Shown piece by piece: positions 16,541 to 25,588 of a DNA stretch of 64,000 nt; position 1 is the first letter of the stretch, and every line of letters starts with the position of its first letter. The stretch is from the NCBI RefSeq assembly GCF_014203605.1, contig NZ_JACHJJ010000021.1:80098-144097 (forward strand), given 5' to 3'. Made by a program: the position numbers and the translations under genes. This DNA comes from Thiemannella venezuelensis (GTDB lineage: Bacteria; Actinomycetota; Actinomycetes; Streptosporangiales; Streptosporangiaceae). The notes under the pieces were generated by a model, which made no database searches, was not told where the DNA came from, and was given only the letters and a program-made list of their open reading frames with translations.

Positions 16541-16546
16541 ACGGTA
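16541..16546 (-). promoter_or_regulatory. Probable -10 element of a leaderless promoter for the Thr leader
   Basis: On the minus strand the hexamer TACCGT ends seven bases before the leader ATG, which fits the actinobacterial TANNNT -10 pattern with transcription starting at or next to the A of the ATG. No convincing -35 element is seen. It lies in the 60-base gap after the dipeptidase-like gene. Confidence 0.4.
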
Positions 16547-16593
16547 GCCGACCGGCCGGGGGCGGCGCCAGCGCTTTCCCCGGCCGCGCCGTC

Positions 16594-18222
16594 TCAGGGG
16601 GCGCGCGACGCCGCGGCCTCCCAGGTGCGCAGGTAGGCCTCGGCCCCGGCGGCCATGTCCTGGACGAGTTCGTCGCCCGCGACCAGCCGCATGTCCTCGA
16701 TCCAGTCGGGGACCAGGCCGTAGTGGGCGACCCCGTCGACGTTGACGTCCCACACCCGCTCGCCGGTGCGCTGCCGGTCGAGTGTGACCGCGCCGTCGAA
16801 GGAGGTGAACGGGTAGGTCACCGGGCCCGCCCCGCCGCCGGAGCGGACCGAGGGCAGCGAGCCCAGCCCGTTGGCGTCCAGGCCGTAGCCGTACCCGGGC
16901 CGCCCGAGCTCGCGGCGCAGCGGAAGGCTCTCCCGCCAGGTCGCGGCGAACCGCTCGGCCTGGTGGCCGTAGGCGGTGACCATCCCGCCCAGCCCGTAGA
17001 TCCGGCGGAGGTGGCCCGGGTCGGTCCAGCTGTGCGAGGAGACCACCCCGGCGTACCCCTCGGCCTCCAGCAGGTCCAGGGTCCGGTCGGCGGCCCTGAC
17101 GCTCATGTGGTCGATCTCGATGATCATCCCGCGCCGCATCATGCCCCGGACCATGTGCTCGCCCAGGCTCGTCAGCCCCCGGGTGTTGCAGTGCGGGGCG
17201 GGAGGATACAGCGGCAGCCCGCCGGGAGGGAGCAGCCGGGCGAGCTCGGGCGGGAGCGCCCCGGCCTTCTCGATCGTGTTGTCGTGTTCCGGCCCGGTGC
17301 AGGTCCTGGCGCTCCAGAACCTGCCGGTGGACAGGAGGTTGCCCAGGTTGACGATGACGCCCTGGGTGCCGGAGTCGAAGCGCACGCCGCACAGCGCGTT
17401 GTCGTACTTGTGGCAGACGAACATGCTGCGCACGCCGAGCGCGTGCATCTCGTCCAGTCCCCGGTCGATCTGGGCCCGCGTGCAGTGCGGGACGCCGAGG
17501 GTCTGCCGGCAGCCGAACGGCTCGGAGGTCTCCACGCCGAGGACCACCGCCAGCTTGCCCGCCGCGATCACCTGCCGGGCCTCGGCCGGGGACCGTACCA
17601 CCCGGAACCATCCCTTGCCGGGGCCGCCGGAGCGGGCGTCGACGAAGTCCTGCATCTCGAAGGTGCGCCGCGCCTGGAGACGGAGCGAGTCCATCTCGTC
17701 GCAGGCGTTGCGCCGGAGCGGGTAGATCGCGCAGAGCTGCCGGTTGGCGACCAGGTGGTTGACCAGGACGCGCAGGCCGCCGCGCCAGGCCCGCTCGACC
17801 CAGCGGTGGTAGGTCTGCTGGTGGGTGAGCGAGTCGTTCGCCGGCCAGCTGCGGAAGGTCGGCCAGCCGACCGGGTCGTGGGTGCCGGCGGGGGAGCCGG
17901 TCCGGGTGAAGTTCTCGAACCAGGCGGCCTCGCCGTTGGGGAAGTGGTCGGGGCAGTCGGTCAGGGCGTGCTCGATGCCGTCGGGGTCGAACGGCTTGCC
18001 GCACAGCAGCATGCCGCCGAACGCCTCGTAGGACATGAGGTGGGTGTGCCCGTCGACGAACCCGCGGACCGGGTCCGCGCTTCCCGGCGGCTCCCCGGTG
18101 GTGCCGACCTCCGACTCGGGAGGCGCGGGGGCGGCCGTGGCGGCGGTCCCCGCCAGGGTCAGGGCCGCGATGAGGGCGAGCGGGACGGCAAGGGACCTGG
18201 TGAGCCTGGTGATGACGGCCAT
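16594..18222 (-). CDS. Secreted amidohydrolase/membrane-dipeptidase-like metallohydrolase
   Basis: About 542 residues with a Sec signal peptide (hydrophobic AVPLALIAALTLAGTAATAA). The start at 18222 (MAVITRL) is preferred over 18240 because it gives a normal signal peptide and has an AGAGG site before it. A metal-binding HxH is at FVDGHTHLMSYE, with later His in IEIDHMS and SSHSW, an amidohydrolase/M19-like pattern. Eight or more Cys residues suggest disulfides in the exported protein. The substrate is unknown; similar actinobacterial proteins are annotated as membrane dipeptidases. Confidence 0.75.
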   Translation of the reverse strand: MAVITRLTRSLAVPLALIAALTLAGTAATAAPAPPESEVGTTGEPPGSADPVRGFVDGHTHLMSYEAFGGMLLCGKPFDPDGIEHALTDCPDHFPNGEAAWFENFTRTGSPAGTHDPVGWPTFRSWPANDSLTHQQTYHRWVERAWRGGLRVLVNHLVANRQLCAIYPLRRNACDEMDSLRLQARRTFEMQDFVDARSGGPGKGWFRVVRSPAEARQVIAAGKLAVVLGVETSEPFGCRQTLGVPHCTRAQIDRGLDEMHALGVRSMFVCHKYDNALCGVRFDSGTQGVIVNLGNLLSTGRFWSARTCTGPEHDNTIEKAGALPPELARLLPPGGLPLYPPAPHCNTRGLTSLGEHMVRGMMRRGMIIEIDHMSVRAADRTLDLLEAEGYAGVVSSHSWTDPGHLRRIYGLGGMVTAYGHQAERFAATWRESLPLRRELGRPGYGYGLDANGLGSLPSVRSGGGAGPVTYPFTSFDGAVTLDRQRTGERVWDVNVDGVAHYGLVPDWIEDMRLVAGDELVQDMAAGAEAYLRTWEAAASRAP

Positions 18223-18346
18223 GGGCACCTCTGGGCGCACGGGGGGACAGGTGCCTCATGATCCGCCCTGTCAAATGACGAGTCAAGAGAAATGTGAGCT
18301 TGGCTCAAAAGGTGACGGTCGTCCGCGGGCGGGCAGGGAGACCGGC

Positions 18347-19273
18347 ATGCAGCACTATGACGTCGCGATCGTCGGCGGCGGCCCGGCCGGGCTGACGGCG
18401 GCGATGACGCTCAGCCGATCCCTGCGCCGCGTGGTGGTGCTGGAGGCGCCGGGACCGCCGCGCAACGACGCCTCCCACGGGATGCACGGCATCGTCGGCC
18501 TGGACGGCGTGAGCCCCGCCGAGTACCGCCGCCGCGCCTGGGCCGACCTGGCAGGGTACGGCATGGCCGAGCTGCGCGAGACCGAGGTCGCCGATGTGGT
18601 TCCCGCGGCGGGCGGGTTCGACGTGGTCGCCGGGGACGGGGCCCGGGTCTGGGCCCGCCGGGTGCTGCTCGCCCCCGGCATGATCGACGTCCACCCGGAG
18701 GTGGAGGGGTTCGCCGAGTGCTGGGGCAGGACGGTCATCCACTGCCCGTTCTGCATGGGCTGGGAGAACCGCGACCGGGCCTGGGGGGTGGTCACCTCCG
18801 ACCTGGAGTTCGCCCGGACGGCCGCCGCCGGGTTCGCCGCCTGGAGCGACAACGTGGTCGTCTTCGCCGACGGGCCGATGCCGGCGGGGGAGCACGGCAT
18901 GGAGGTGGTCGAGGGGAGGATCCGCAGGCTGCACCATGCCGACGGGGACCTGCGCGCGGTCGAGCTGGAGGACGGCAGGGCCGTCGTCCGGCAGACCCTG
19001 CTCTGGCAGCCCGGCCAGCGGCCCGTCCCCCTGGTCGCCGGCCTCGTGGAGAGGCTGGGCCTGACCGTGCGCGAGGACTGCTACGTCAAGGTCGACGGGT
19101 GCTGCCGCACCAGCGTGCCGGGCCTCTACGCCGCGGGCGACCTCGTCATGGAGGAGCAGAGCGCGGCCGAGGCGGCCGCCTCCGGGTCCACCGCCGCGTT
19201 CCAGATCATCGAGGACACGGCGCGGCCGACCGCGCCGGCGGGCGGCATCGGGGACTCGCCTCCGGGAGGGTGA
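18347..19273 (+). CDS. FAD-dependent thioredoxin-reductase-like oxidoreductase
   Basis: 308-residue flavoprotein. The FAD-binding dinucleotide fold is YDVAIVGGGPAGLTAAM at the start; the redox-active pair is HCPFCMGWENRD around residue 130; the C-terminal FAD motif is VPGLYAAGDLV. This CPxCxGW form marks the TrxB-like subgroup of stand-alone oxidoreductases (gliotoxin/HlmI-type relatives), some of which make disulfides. The NADPH motif is poor, so it may act with another donor or as an oxidase. The ATG at 18347 is preceded by GGGAG. Confidence 0.85.
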   Translation: MQHYDVAIVGGGPAGLTAAMTLSRSLRRVVVLEAPGPPRNDASHGMHGIVGLDGVSPAEYRRRAWADLAGYGMAELRETEVADVVPAAGGFDVVAGDGARVWARRVLLAPGMIDVHPEVEGFAECWGRTVIHCPFCMGWENRDRAWGVVTSDLEFARTAAAGFAAWSDNVVVFADGPMPAGEHGMEVVEGRIRRLHHADGDLRAVELEDGRAVVRQTLLWQPGQRPVPLVAGLVERLGLTVREDCYVKVDGCCRTSVPGLYAAGDLVMEEQSAAEAAASGSTAAFQIIEDTARPTAPAGGIGDSPPGG

Positions 19274-19287
19274 CCGCGCCGCGGGCT

Positions 19288-19325
19288 CCGCCGCCCGCTG
19301 CTCCTGGCGGTGCGGCGGGCGGCGG
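19288..19325. terminator. Hairpin between convergent genes
   Basis: A perfect 11-bp inverted repeat CCGCCGCCCGC/GCGGGCGGCGG with a 16-base loop lies between the oxidoreductase (plus) and the DUF5302 gene (minus). Position suggests a bidirectional terminator. Confidence 0.5.
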
Positions 19326-19329
19326 TCCC

Positions 19330-19533
19330 TCAGCCGCTCTTGCGCCGGAAGGAGCGCTTGCCGCCGACGGGGCCGTGGGCGCCGTGGATCTTCGAGGCGC
19401 CCTTCCCCCGGCCGCCGGCGTTCGCCTCCGTCTGGGCGAGCTTCTTGCGCTCCAGGGCCTCGCGGAACTTGCGCTTCAACTCGTCCTCGGAAGAGCTCTC
19501 GGGGCTCTCGGGCTCCGGCGTGACGTCAGACAT
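19330..19533 (-). CDS. DUF5302 family small protein
   Basis: 67-residue, highly charged protein. It shows the DUF5302 pattern: an acidic Ser/Glu/Pro-rich start, the helix [15 protein letters not shown], then a Gly/His/Lys-rich tail ending KRSFRRKSG. The family is common in actinomycetes and its function is unknown. No signal peptide or membrane segment; probably cytoplasmic. Confidence 0.8.
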   Translation of the reverse strand: MSDVTPEPESPESSSEDELKRKFREALERKKLAQTEANAGGRGKGASKIHGAHGPVGGKRSFRRKSG

Positions 19534-19629
19534 GCGGACCTCCTGATCTGGACGGGTGGTGCGACTCCGGCCAACCGGATCATCATCCTCTCATGTCCGA
19601 AATCAGGTTCCGGACGGCGGGAGGGCGGA

Positions 19630-19812
19630 TCAGTGGAGGCCGAGGGACATCAGGAAGAGCAGCCCCGCGATGTGGCCGATGACGACGAACACGATGATGA
19701 AGACGAAGACGAACTTCGCGGGTCCGTGCTCGAAGTGCTTGCCCTCCTTCAGCGGAGGGCGCTGGGCCTGCCGTTCGGCGATCCGCTCCTCGATGGACTT
19801 GCCGTGAAACAT
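19630..19812 (-). CDS. Small single-span membrane protein
   Basis: 60 residues: a charged N-terminal half (MFHGKSIEERIAERQAQR) followed by one long hydrophobic segment (FVFVFIIVFVVIGHIAGLLF). The ATG at 19812 has a GAGGAG site seven bases upstream, which decides it over a longer in-frame start. Function unknown. Confidence 0.7.
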   Translation of the reverse strand: MFHGKSIEERIAERQAQRPPLKEGKHFEHGPAKFVFVFIIVFVVIGHIAGLLFLMSLGLH

Positions 19813-20194
19813 GGAGCTCCTCGAGCCGGTCAGGCGTGTGGGGACACGGGTGGTTCTGCGCCCTATTATCATATCTCCCCACCCGCCTGGAAGCCTCGCG
19901 GCGTCCAGGCCCCGGCCGCACGGAGCCCGCGGATTGCCCGTGCCCGATCCGGGTACGTTCTCCCGCGTTTCACGGAGACGCCGCCCGCACCCGGCGGCAC
20001 GGAGCGGAGGCGCGGACGCCCCCGGCCGCGGCCGGCGTCCGCGAGGAGGGGACCTGCGGCGCGGGGCGGGGCATCCACCGCCTACGATCGTGGTGCGTCC
20101 GCGCGCGGACCCCGCCGAACCGCAGAGTCCTCGCCGGGAGCCGCCGCGAACGGCGCGGACAGCTGACCCATATTGAGAGGAACAGGGAGACGTC
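19813..20194. other. Intergenic region without a recognisable gene
   Basis: About 380 bases between two divergent small membrane-protein genes. The first 70 bases are AT-richer (CCTATTATCATATCTCC near 19861) and may hold the promoter of the minus-strand gene. No coding or RNA feature was recognised in the rest. Confidence 0.5.
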
Positions 20195-20431
20195 ATGGCT
20201 GGAAGTCACGCAGGAAGCCCCAAGTCCTGGCTCGCGGTGATCGTCATCCTGGCGGGGTTCACGGTGGGCGGCGTGGCGCTGTGCCTCGGCCCCAACTGGC
20301 CGCTGGTCTGGGCTGGCGCGGGCATCGTCGCGGTCGGAGGGGTGATCGCCCTGCTGGTCGACATCTTCTCCGATGTGATCGTGGACGCGCCGCGCGTGCT
20401 GGGGGCCGAGAAGGTCCAGCGCAAGGGCTGA
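20195..20431 (+). CDS. HGxxPAAW-family small membrane protein
   Basis: 78 residues with two membrane segments (LAVIVILAGFTVGGVALCL and WAGAGIVAVGGVIALLV). The start SHAGSPKSW corresponds to the HGxxPAAW signature of a small actinobacterial family often found beside tryptophan genes; no trp genes are nearby here. The ATG is preceded by AGGGAGA. Function unknown. Confidence 0.75.
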   Translation: MAGSHAGSPKSWLAVIVILAGFTVGGVALCLGPNWPLVWAGAGIVAVGGVIALLVDIFSDVIVDAPRVLGAEKVQRKG

Positions 20432-20467
20432 GCGCCGCCCCCGGGCCGGAAGCCGGGGACGCCGGGG

Positions 20468-20812
20468 TCAGGCCTCCCCCAGGGCCTCCTCCACCGTGGG
20501 GGAGACCTCGAAGGAGGGGCGGAGGCCGGTGATGGCCAGAATCCGCTCCAGGGTGCCGTGCACGCCGGTGAGGACCAGCCGCGTGCCCAGGGCACGGCTC
20601 CGCTGGAGACTCCAGATCAGCTCCGCGACCCCGGCGGAGTCGCAGAAGGTGAGCGCGGCGAGGTCGATGACGACCGTCGCCGGCGTCCCGGCCTCCCAGA
20701 CCCTGGTCATCTCGCTGCGGAAGACGGGGGCATGGCCGTAGTCGAGCTCGCCGCTGGCGTGGACGACGAGCGTCGTGCCGTACACGTCGGATGAGACGGT
20801 GAAAAAGGGCAT
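20468..20812 (-). CDS. STAS-domain anti-sigma factor antagonist
   Basis: 114-residue SpoIIAA-like protein. The core strand-helix LASLTFCDSAGV-type motif is present as LAALTFCDSAGVAELIWSL, with the Ser of CDSAGV being the site phosphorylated by partner anti-sigma kinases. No RsbW-like kinase or sigma factor gene lies next to it, so its partner is elsewhere. Cytoplasmic. Confidence 0.88.
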   Translation of the reverse strand: MPFFTVSSDVYGTTLVVHASGELDYGHAPVFRSEMTRVWEAGTPATVVIDLAALTFCDSAGVAELIWSLQRSRALGTRLVLTGVHGTLERILAITGLRPSFEVSPTVEEALGEA

Positions 20813-21005
20813 CCCATACTCCTCCGCCCGCGGGTGGCAGGGCGGGCTGCCTCTGTCCTACCAGGTCTGCCGGGCGGTCGACGCCCCGGGGCCGAAGCGA
20901 TCGCGCACGGCGGCCGTCCCGCCCCTACGGCATGCCCGTCCCGCCCGTACGGCATGCGCCGGTTCGGACACCTTCCCGGGACCGGGACCGGGGCCGGGAG
21001 CCTTC

Positions 21006-21917
21006 TCAGGAGGCCACGCTGCGGTAGAGCTCCCCGGCGAGCCGGGTCGTCCGCTCGGTGGAGCGCTGCCAGCCGGTCCCCGCGGGATGGGCGGTGAGCA
21101 GGACCAGGATCCACCGCTCCCGGGGGCCGACCAGGCCGGTGGTGTGCAGCACCGGGCGGCCCAGGTCGGGGACGGGCCCGCCCGCCGCGGAGGCCGCGGG
21201 ACCCGCCGCGGGGACGACCGCCGGGTCCACCGCCGGGCCCGGGGCGGAGGCGGCGGGGACCGGCCGGGCGGAGGCCGTACGGACGCAGCGGACCGGGGGT
21301 GTGGAGCCGTACCCGGACCAGCCCTGTTTGACCGCCCACGGGCCGGGGACCGCGCGCGGGATCCCGAAGAACTGGTCGAAGCCGTCCGAGCCGCACCGCC
21401 CGGCCCGGCGCAGGTGGCCGAGGATGAGCCCGCTCACCCCCGGGTCCGCGCGGTCGACCAGGTAGCGGTAGGCCCGCGTGACGTCCAGCGCGCTGAACGA
21501 GGTGTAACCCCAGAAGCCGGGCTTGTCGGCGGGCGGGGGAGCCGTGTCGGTCAGGCCCAGCCTCCGCGCCGTCCGGGTGATGATCCTCCCCTGGCCGCCC
21601 CGGTTCCAGAACGTGCTCGCGGCGTCGTCGTCGCTGACCCGCAGCATGATCTTGAGTAGGGCGCGGTCGCGCTCGGACGGGGCCGGGTGCGACTCCAGGT
21701 AGTCGATCGCGATCAGGATCTTCACCACGGAGGCGGACCGGAACCTCCGGTGCGCGGAGCGGTGCGCGACGATCCTGCCCGTCTGCCGGTCGAAGACCAC
21801 GTATCCGGCGGCCGTCCCGGGCGGGACCCGCGGCTTGCCGGGGGCGGCCGCGGCGGCGGGCACCGGGGCGGCGGTCAGGGCGAGGACGGCGGCGGCCGGG
21901 ACGGCGAGGAATCGCAT
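21006..21917 (-). CDS. Secreted class A beta-lactamase-like serine hydrolase
   Basis: About 303 residues with a signal peptide (MRFLAVPAAAVLALTAAPVPAAAAAP). The active-site tetrad SVVK (Ser-x-x-Lys) sits in FRSASVVKILIAIDY near residue 75, SDD replaces the SDN motif, and a KQG triad (VKQGWSGYG) replaces KTG. This divergent pattern suggests an exported acyl-serine hydrolase rather than a proven beta-lactamase. A low-complexity Ala/Pro/Val insertion follows KQG. A GTG immediately before the ATG (21920) is an alternative start. Confidence 0.75.
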   Translation of the reverse strand: MRFLAVPAAAVLALTAAPVPAAAAAPGKPRVPPGTAAGYVVFDRQTGRIVAHRSAHRRFRSASVVKILIAIDYLESHPAPSERDRALLKIMLRVSDDDAASTFWNRGGQGRIITRTARRLGLTDTAPPPADKPGFWGYTSFSALDVTRAYRYLVDRADPGVSGLILGHLRRAGRCGSDGFDQFFGIPRAVPGPWAVKQGWSGYGSTPPVRCVRTASARPVPAASAPGPAVDPAVVPAAGPAASAAGGPVPDLGRPVLHTTGLVGPRERWILVLLTAHPAGTGWQRSTERTTRLAGELYRSVAS

Positions 21918-21961
21918 CACCCGCCCATGCCTACCAGATCCGCCGCACCGGGGGCAGGGCG

Positions 21962-23563
21962 TCAGGCGGCCGCGGCGGACGGATCGGGCTCCGGCGCCAG
22001 CTCCACCCGGTTGCGCCCGGACCGTTTGGCCTCGTACAGCGCCTCGTCGGCCGCGTGCAGCAGCTCCCCCGGATTCTGCCCGGCGGCCAGGGCCGCCACC
22101 CCCGCGCTGAACGTCACCGACAGCGTGTGGCCTCCCGCCGGTACCCGCCCGGCCGTCACCCACCGCCGCATCTCGTCCACCCGGGCCAGGGCCTGCTCCC
22201 CGGTCGCGCCGGGGAGGACGACCACGAATTCCTCGCCGCCGTAGCGGGCCAGCACGTCGTTCTGCCGCACCCGGCCGCTCAGCAGCTTGGCGAAGCGCAT
22301 CAGCACCTGGTCGCCCGCGCTGTGCCCGTAGCGGTCGTTGATCTGCTTGAAGTGGTCGATGTCCAGCAGCGCGACGCTCAGCGGCGTCCCCTCCGCCGCC
22401 GCCAGCTTCACCTCGCGCCCCAGCGACTCCATCAGGAAACGGCGGTTGTGCAGCCCGGTCAGCGTGTCGCGCACCGCCTGCTCGGCCAGGTCCGCCCGGA
22501 GCGCCTCGATGGTGCGCACCTGCTCGCGCAGCTGCGCGTTGCTCTCCTGCAGCTCCCGGCGCTGCGCGTTGAGCGTGGTCACGTCCCGGGTGACCAGGGC
22601 CCAGCCCACGTGCTCGCCCCGGTCGTTGCGCAGCGCGCTGACCCGCACGTTCAGTTCCACCGGGTGCCCGTGGGCGTCGGTCACGGCGGTATCGGTCTCC
22701 ACGCCGTCGTCGAGCGGAAGCTCGCCCAGGATGCCGGTGATCGGCAGCCCCGCCGACCGGGCGGGCAGGTCCGGCGCGAGCGTCCTGAGCATGCGCTCGG
22801 CCGCCGGATTGAGGTCCAGGATCCGGCCGGAGCAGTCGATCGCCAGCACCATGTCGCTGATCATGTCGAAGAGATGGGCGCGCTCCACCGGGACCAGCTC
22901 GGGCAGCGAGCGGTGGACCAGGGCCCGGTACCCCACGATCACGGTGACGCAGAACCCGAGCGGGGTCAGGTGCGGCCGGGTGAACCCCACCGTGCTCAGG
23001 ACGCTGATCAGGAGCGGGGGGACGGTGCCGAGCAGGATGAGGCCGTACAGCTCGCGCTGGGAGCGCGGGCCCCGCAGCCACGCCCGCAGCAGCGCCGCCA
23101 GGCCGACGGCGAGCAGCGTGTAGCTGTAGGCGGTGTGCGCCCAGAACAGCGGGCCGGCGCCCGCCTGCGGACCGGCCGGGTCCGCGGGCGGGAAGAACCG
23201 GTGGTGCCAGGGATCGCTCGCCACCGCGGCCACGATGAGCGCCGGCTCGACCGCCAGCCACCGGGCCGTGCGGCGCGACAGCCGCCAGGTGCGGTCGAGT
23301 ACGGCCTGCGAGAGGCAGAAGAAGCCCGCCGTGACGGCGCACACCGGCAGGAGCTTGGCCAGCAGCGCCGGCCGGGAGCCCTCGGGGACGCCGGCCGCGA
23401 TCAGGAACGCGTCGACGGCGGCCCAGGCGGCGATGGCCGCCGCGACGGCCGCCAGCGCGCCGACCGCCGGGGCCGCCCCCCGCCGCCGCCACCCGACCAC
23501 CGCCACGGCGGAGGCCGTGACCGTGGACATGAGGAAGAGCAGGATCAAGAGCGTGCTCTCCAT
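21962..23563 (-). CDS. Membrane diguanylate cyclase with 7TM, PAS and GGDEF domains
   Basis: 533-residue c-di-GMP synthase. The N-terminal 220 residues form about seven hydrophobic segments (7TMR-HisK type), followed by a PAS domain (about 225-345, DMVLAIDCSGRILDLNPAAERML) and a C-terminal GGDEF domain from about 365. The active site is RYGGEEF, and the product-inhibition I-site RQND stands five residues before it, so feedback inhibition is likely. No EAL domain. Made as a single gene with no obvious operon partner. Confidence 0.9.
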   Translation of the reverse strand: MESTLLILLFLMSTVTASAVAVVGWRRRGAAPAVGALAAVAAAIAAWAAVDAFLIAAGVPEGSRPALLAKLLPVCAVTAGFFCLSQAVLDRTWRLSRRTARWLAVEPALIVAAVASDPWHHRFFPPADPAGPQAGAGPLFWAHTAYSYTLLAVGLAALLRAWLRGPRSQRELYGLILLGTVPPLLISVLSTVGFTRPHLTPLGFCVTVIVGYRALVHRSLPELVPVERAHLFDMISDMVLAIDCSGRILDLNPAAERMLRTLAPDLPARSAGLPITGILGELPLDDGVETDTAVTDAHGHPVELNVRVSALRNDRGEHVGWALVTRDVTTLNAQRRELQESNAQLREQVRTIEALRADLAEQAVRDTLTGLHNRRFLMESLGREVKLAAAEGTPLSVALLDIDHFKQINDRYGHSAGDQVLMRFAKLLSGRVRQNDVLARYGGEEFVVVLPGATGEQALARVDEMRRWVTAGRVPAGGHTLSVTFSAGVAALAAGQNPGELLHAADEALYEAKRSGRNRVELAPEPDPSAAAA

Positions 23564-23788
23564 CGCCTCTTCATCGCCTCTCTCCTGTGCCGTCGCGTGA
23601 ACCGGGTCGTGGCACCAGCATCGGCACGATCACGGCCCGCCTGAGGGATCCGCGGCCCCGAGGAGACGGAATGTGCGCGATCCGGCACTCATCGTGATGC
23701 CGGTCCGCGGTCCCGCGGTGGCCTCCGGCGGCCCCGCACCCGCACCGAGGCGCCGCCGCGGGCGGCGGACCGGCGACGGCGGAGACCC

Positions 23789-24949
23789 TCAGGCGCGTTT
23801 GGCGATGGCCGTGATCCAGGGTTGGACCAGGCGGGCCGCCAGCGGGCCGAACGCGGCCAGGATCAGCACGTAGGCGGCGGCCAGCGGGCCCAGGTCCGGG
23901 TGGGCCCCGGCGGCCACCGCCAGTCCGGCGATCACGATGTTGAACTCGCCGCGGGGGATGAGCGCGATGCCGGCGCGGGCCCGGCCCGCGCGGCCGATGC
24001 CCGCCCGCCGGGCCGCGTACACACCGGTCAGCAGCTTGGTGACCATGCTGATCAGGGCGAGCGCCGCGGCCAGCCCGGCCACGGGCAGGATCTTCGCCGG
24101 ATCGGTCTGCAGGCCGAAGAAGACGAAGAAGACCGCGGCGAACAGGTCGCGCAGCGGGGCCAGCAGCGCCTGCGCCTCGTGGGCCAGCTCCCCCGACAGG
24201 GCGATGCCGACCAGGAACGCGCCCACCGCGGCCGAGACCTGCAGATGCTGGGCGATCCCGGCGACCAGCAGCGCCAGTCCGACCACCTTCAGCAGCAGCA
24301 CCTCGGAGTTGGGGCTGGACACGAACGCCTCGATGAACCGCCCGAAGCGCAGCGCCACCAGCAGCACCACGCTGACGGTGGCCAGCGCGATGCCCACGGT
24401 GAGCGCCCCGCCGGCGAAGCTCAGCCCCGCCAGCATCGCGGTCAGCACCGGCAGGTAGACCGCCATGGTCAGGTCCTCGAACACCAGCAGCGACAGCACC
24501 ACCGGCGTCTCGCGGTTACCGATCCAGCCCAGGTCGGACAGGACCTTGGCGGTGATGCCGGAGGAGGTGGCGTAGGTGACGCCGGCCATGGCGACGGCGG
24601 CGACCGGCCCCCAGCCGAGCAGCAGCGCGCAGATCGCGCCGGGCGCGGCGTTGAGCACCAGGTCCACCAGGCCGGCGGCGGCGTTGCTCTTCAGGCTGGT
24701 CACCAGCTCGTCGGCGTTGTACTCCAGGCCGAGGGTGAGCAGCAGCAGGATGACGCCGAGCTCGGCGCCGGTGGCGATGAACTCCTCACTGGTGGCCAGG
24801 GGCACGATGCCGCCGGTGCCGAAGGCCAGTCCGGCGATCAGGTAGAGGGGGATGGGCGAGATGCCGGCGCGCAGCGCCAGCGCCCCGAGGATGCCGAGCC
24901 CGAGCAGGACCGCGCCGAACTCCAGGAACAGAATTGCCGTGTGGTGCAC
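23789..24949 (-). CDS. CPA2 cation:proton antiporter, KhaB/KhtU type
   Basis: 386-residue membrane antiporter with about 12 hydrophobic segments and no C-terminal TrkA domain. Family motifs include LLLLTLGLEYN, the substrate-site pair in VFEDL (Glu-Asp) and GEFNIVIAGLA. It would exchange K+ or Na+ for H+. The small TrkA_C protein encoded eight bases upstream should be its regulatory subunit, as in the KhtTU pair. Confidence 0.88.
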   Translation of the reverse strand: MHHTAILFLEFGAVLLGLGILGALALRAGISPIPLYLIAGLAFGTGGIVPLATSEEFIATGAELGVILLLLTLGLEYNADELVTSLKSNAAAGLVDLVLNAAPGAICALLLGWGPVAAVAMAGVTYATSSGITAKVLSDLGWIGNRETPVVLSLLVFEDLTMAVYLPVLTAMLAGLSFAGGALTVGIALATVSVVLLVALRFGRFIEAFVSSPNSEVLLLKVVGLALLVAGIAQHLQVSAAVGAFLVGIALSGELAHEAQALLAPLRDLFAAVFFVFFGLQTDPAKILPVAGLAAALALISMVTKLLTGVYAARRAGIGRAGRARAGIALIPRGEFNIVIAGLAVAAGAHPDLGPLAAAYVLILAAFGPLAARLVQPWITAIAKRA

Positions 24950-24957
24950 CCGCGGGC

Positions 24958-25467
24958 CTAACCGTGGGAGAAGATGTCGGCGACGGCGGCGGTGCTCTCC
25001 GGGCTGCCCACCACGACCACGACGTCGTCGCCGGCGAGCGTGAACTCCGGCCCCGGGCTGGCGACGACCTGGCCGGAGCGGACCACGGCCACGATGGAAG
25101 CGCCGGTGCGGGTGCGCACCCGCGCGTCGCCCATCGGGCGCCCGGCGTAGTGCGAGCCGGACGGGATCGGCAGCTGCAGGCTGACCAGCCCCTCCACGTC
25201 GCGGTGCAGGGCGTTGAGGCGCTGCACGATGCGCGGGGCGCCGAGCAGCTCGACCAGCGCGTCGGCCTCCTCGTCGTTCAGCTTCACCGTCTCGCAGGCC
25301 TGGTCGGGATCGTGGAGATCGTAGATGACCAGGTCGCGGCGTCCGGTGCGATGGGAGACGATCCCGATCCGCCGCCCGGCCCGCGTGGTGAACTCGTGCC
25401 GCAGCCCTATCCCGGGCAGCACCGTCTGCTCGACTTCCACCGCGCCGATCCTCCGCTCATGGTTCAT
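24958..25467 (-). CDS. Antiporter regulatory subunit with TrkA_C domain, KhtT-like
   Basis: 169-residue cytoplasmic protein. An N-terminal half (VEQTVLPGIGLRHEFTTRAGRR) matches KhtT/AmhM-type regulators and the C-terminal half is a TrkA_C (RCK_C) nucleotide- or ion-binding domain (ASIVAVVRSGQVVASPGPEF, then DDVVVVVG). The ATG at 25467 has a GGAGGAA site. It precedes the antiporter gene by eight bases, so the two should be made together. Confidence 0.88.
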   Translation of the reverse strand: MNHERRIGAVEVEQTVLPGIGLRHEFTTRAGRRIGIVSHRTGRRDLVIYDLHDPDQACETVKLNDEEADALVELLGAPRIVQRLNALHRDVEGLVSLQLPIPSGSHYAGRPMGDARVRTRTGASIVAVVRSGQVVASPGPEFTLAGDDVVVVVGSPESTAAVADIFSHG

Positions 25468-25588
25468 GGGGGTGTTCCTCCCAGAACCTACCAAGCGGAG
25501 TGCCTGCCCGTTCGCCCCGGCGCCGTACCGGCTCCGGCCGGGGCCGGGACCCGCCGCGGGCGCCCCGGCCCGAGGGCCCACGGGGGTG

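Noticed and set aside
15392..18286. A 964-residue minus-strand frame across the ThrRS and dipeptidase genes
   Set aside because: It overlaps two well-supported genes in another frame and reads as shadow sequence.
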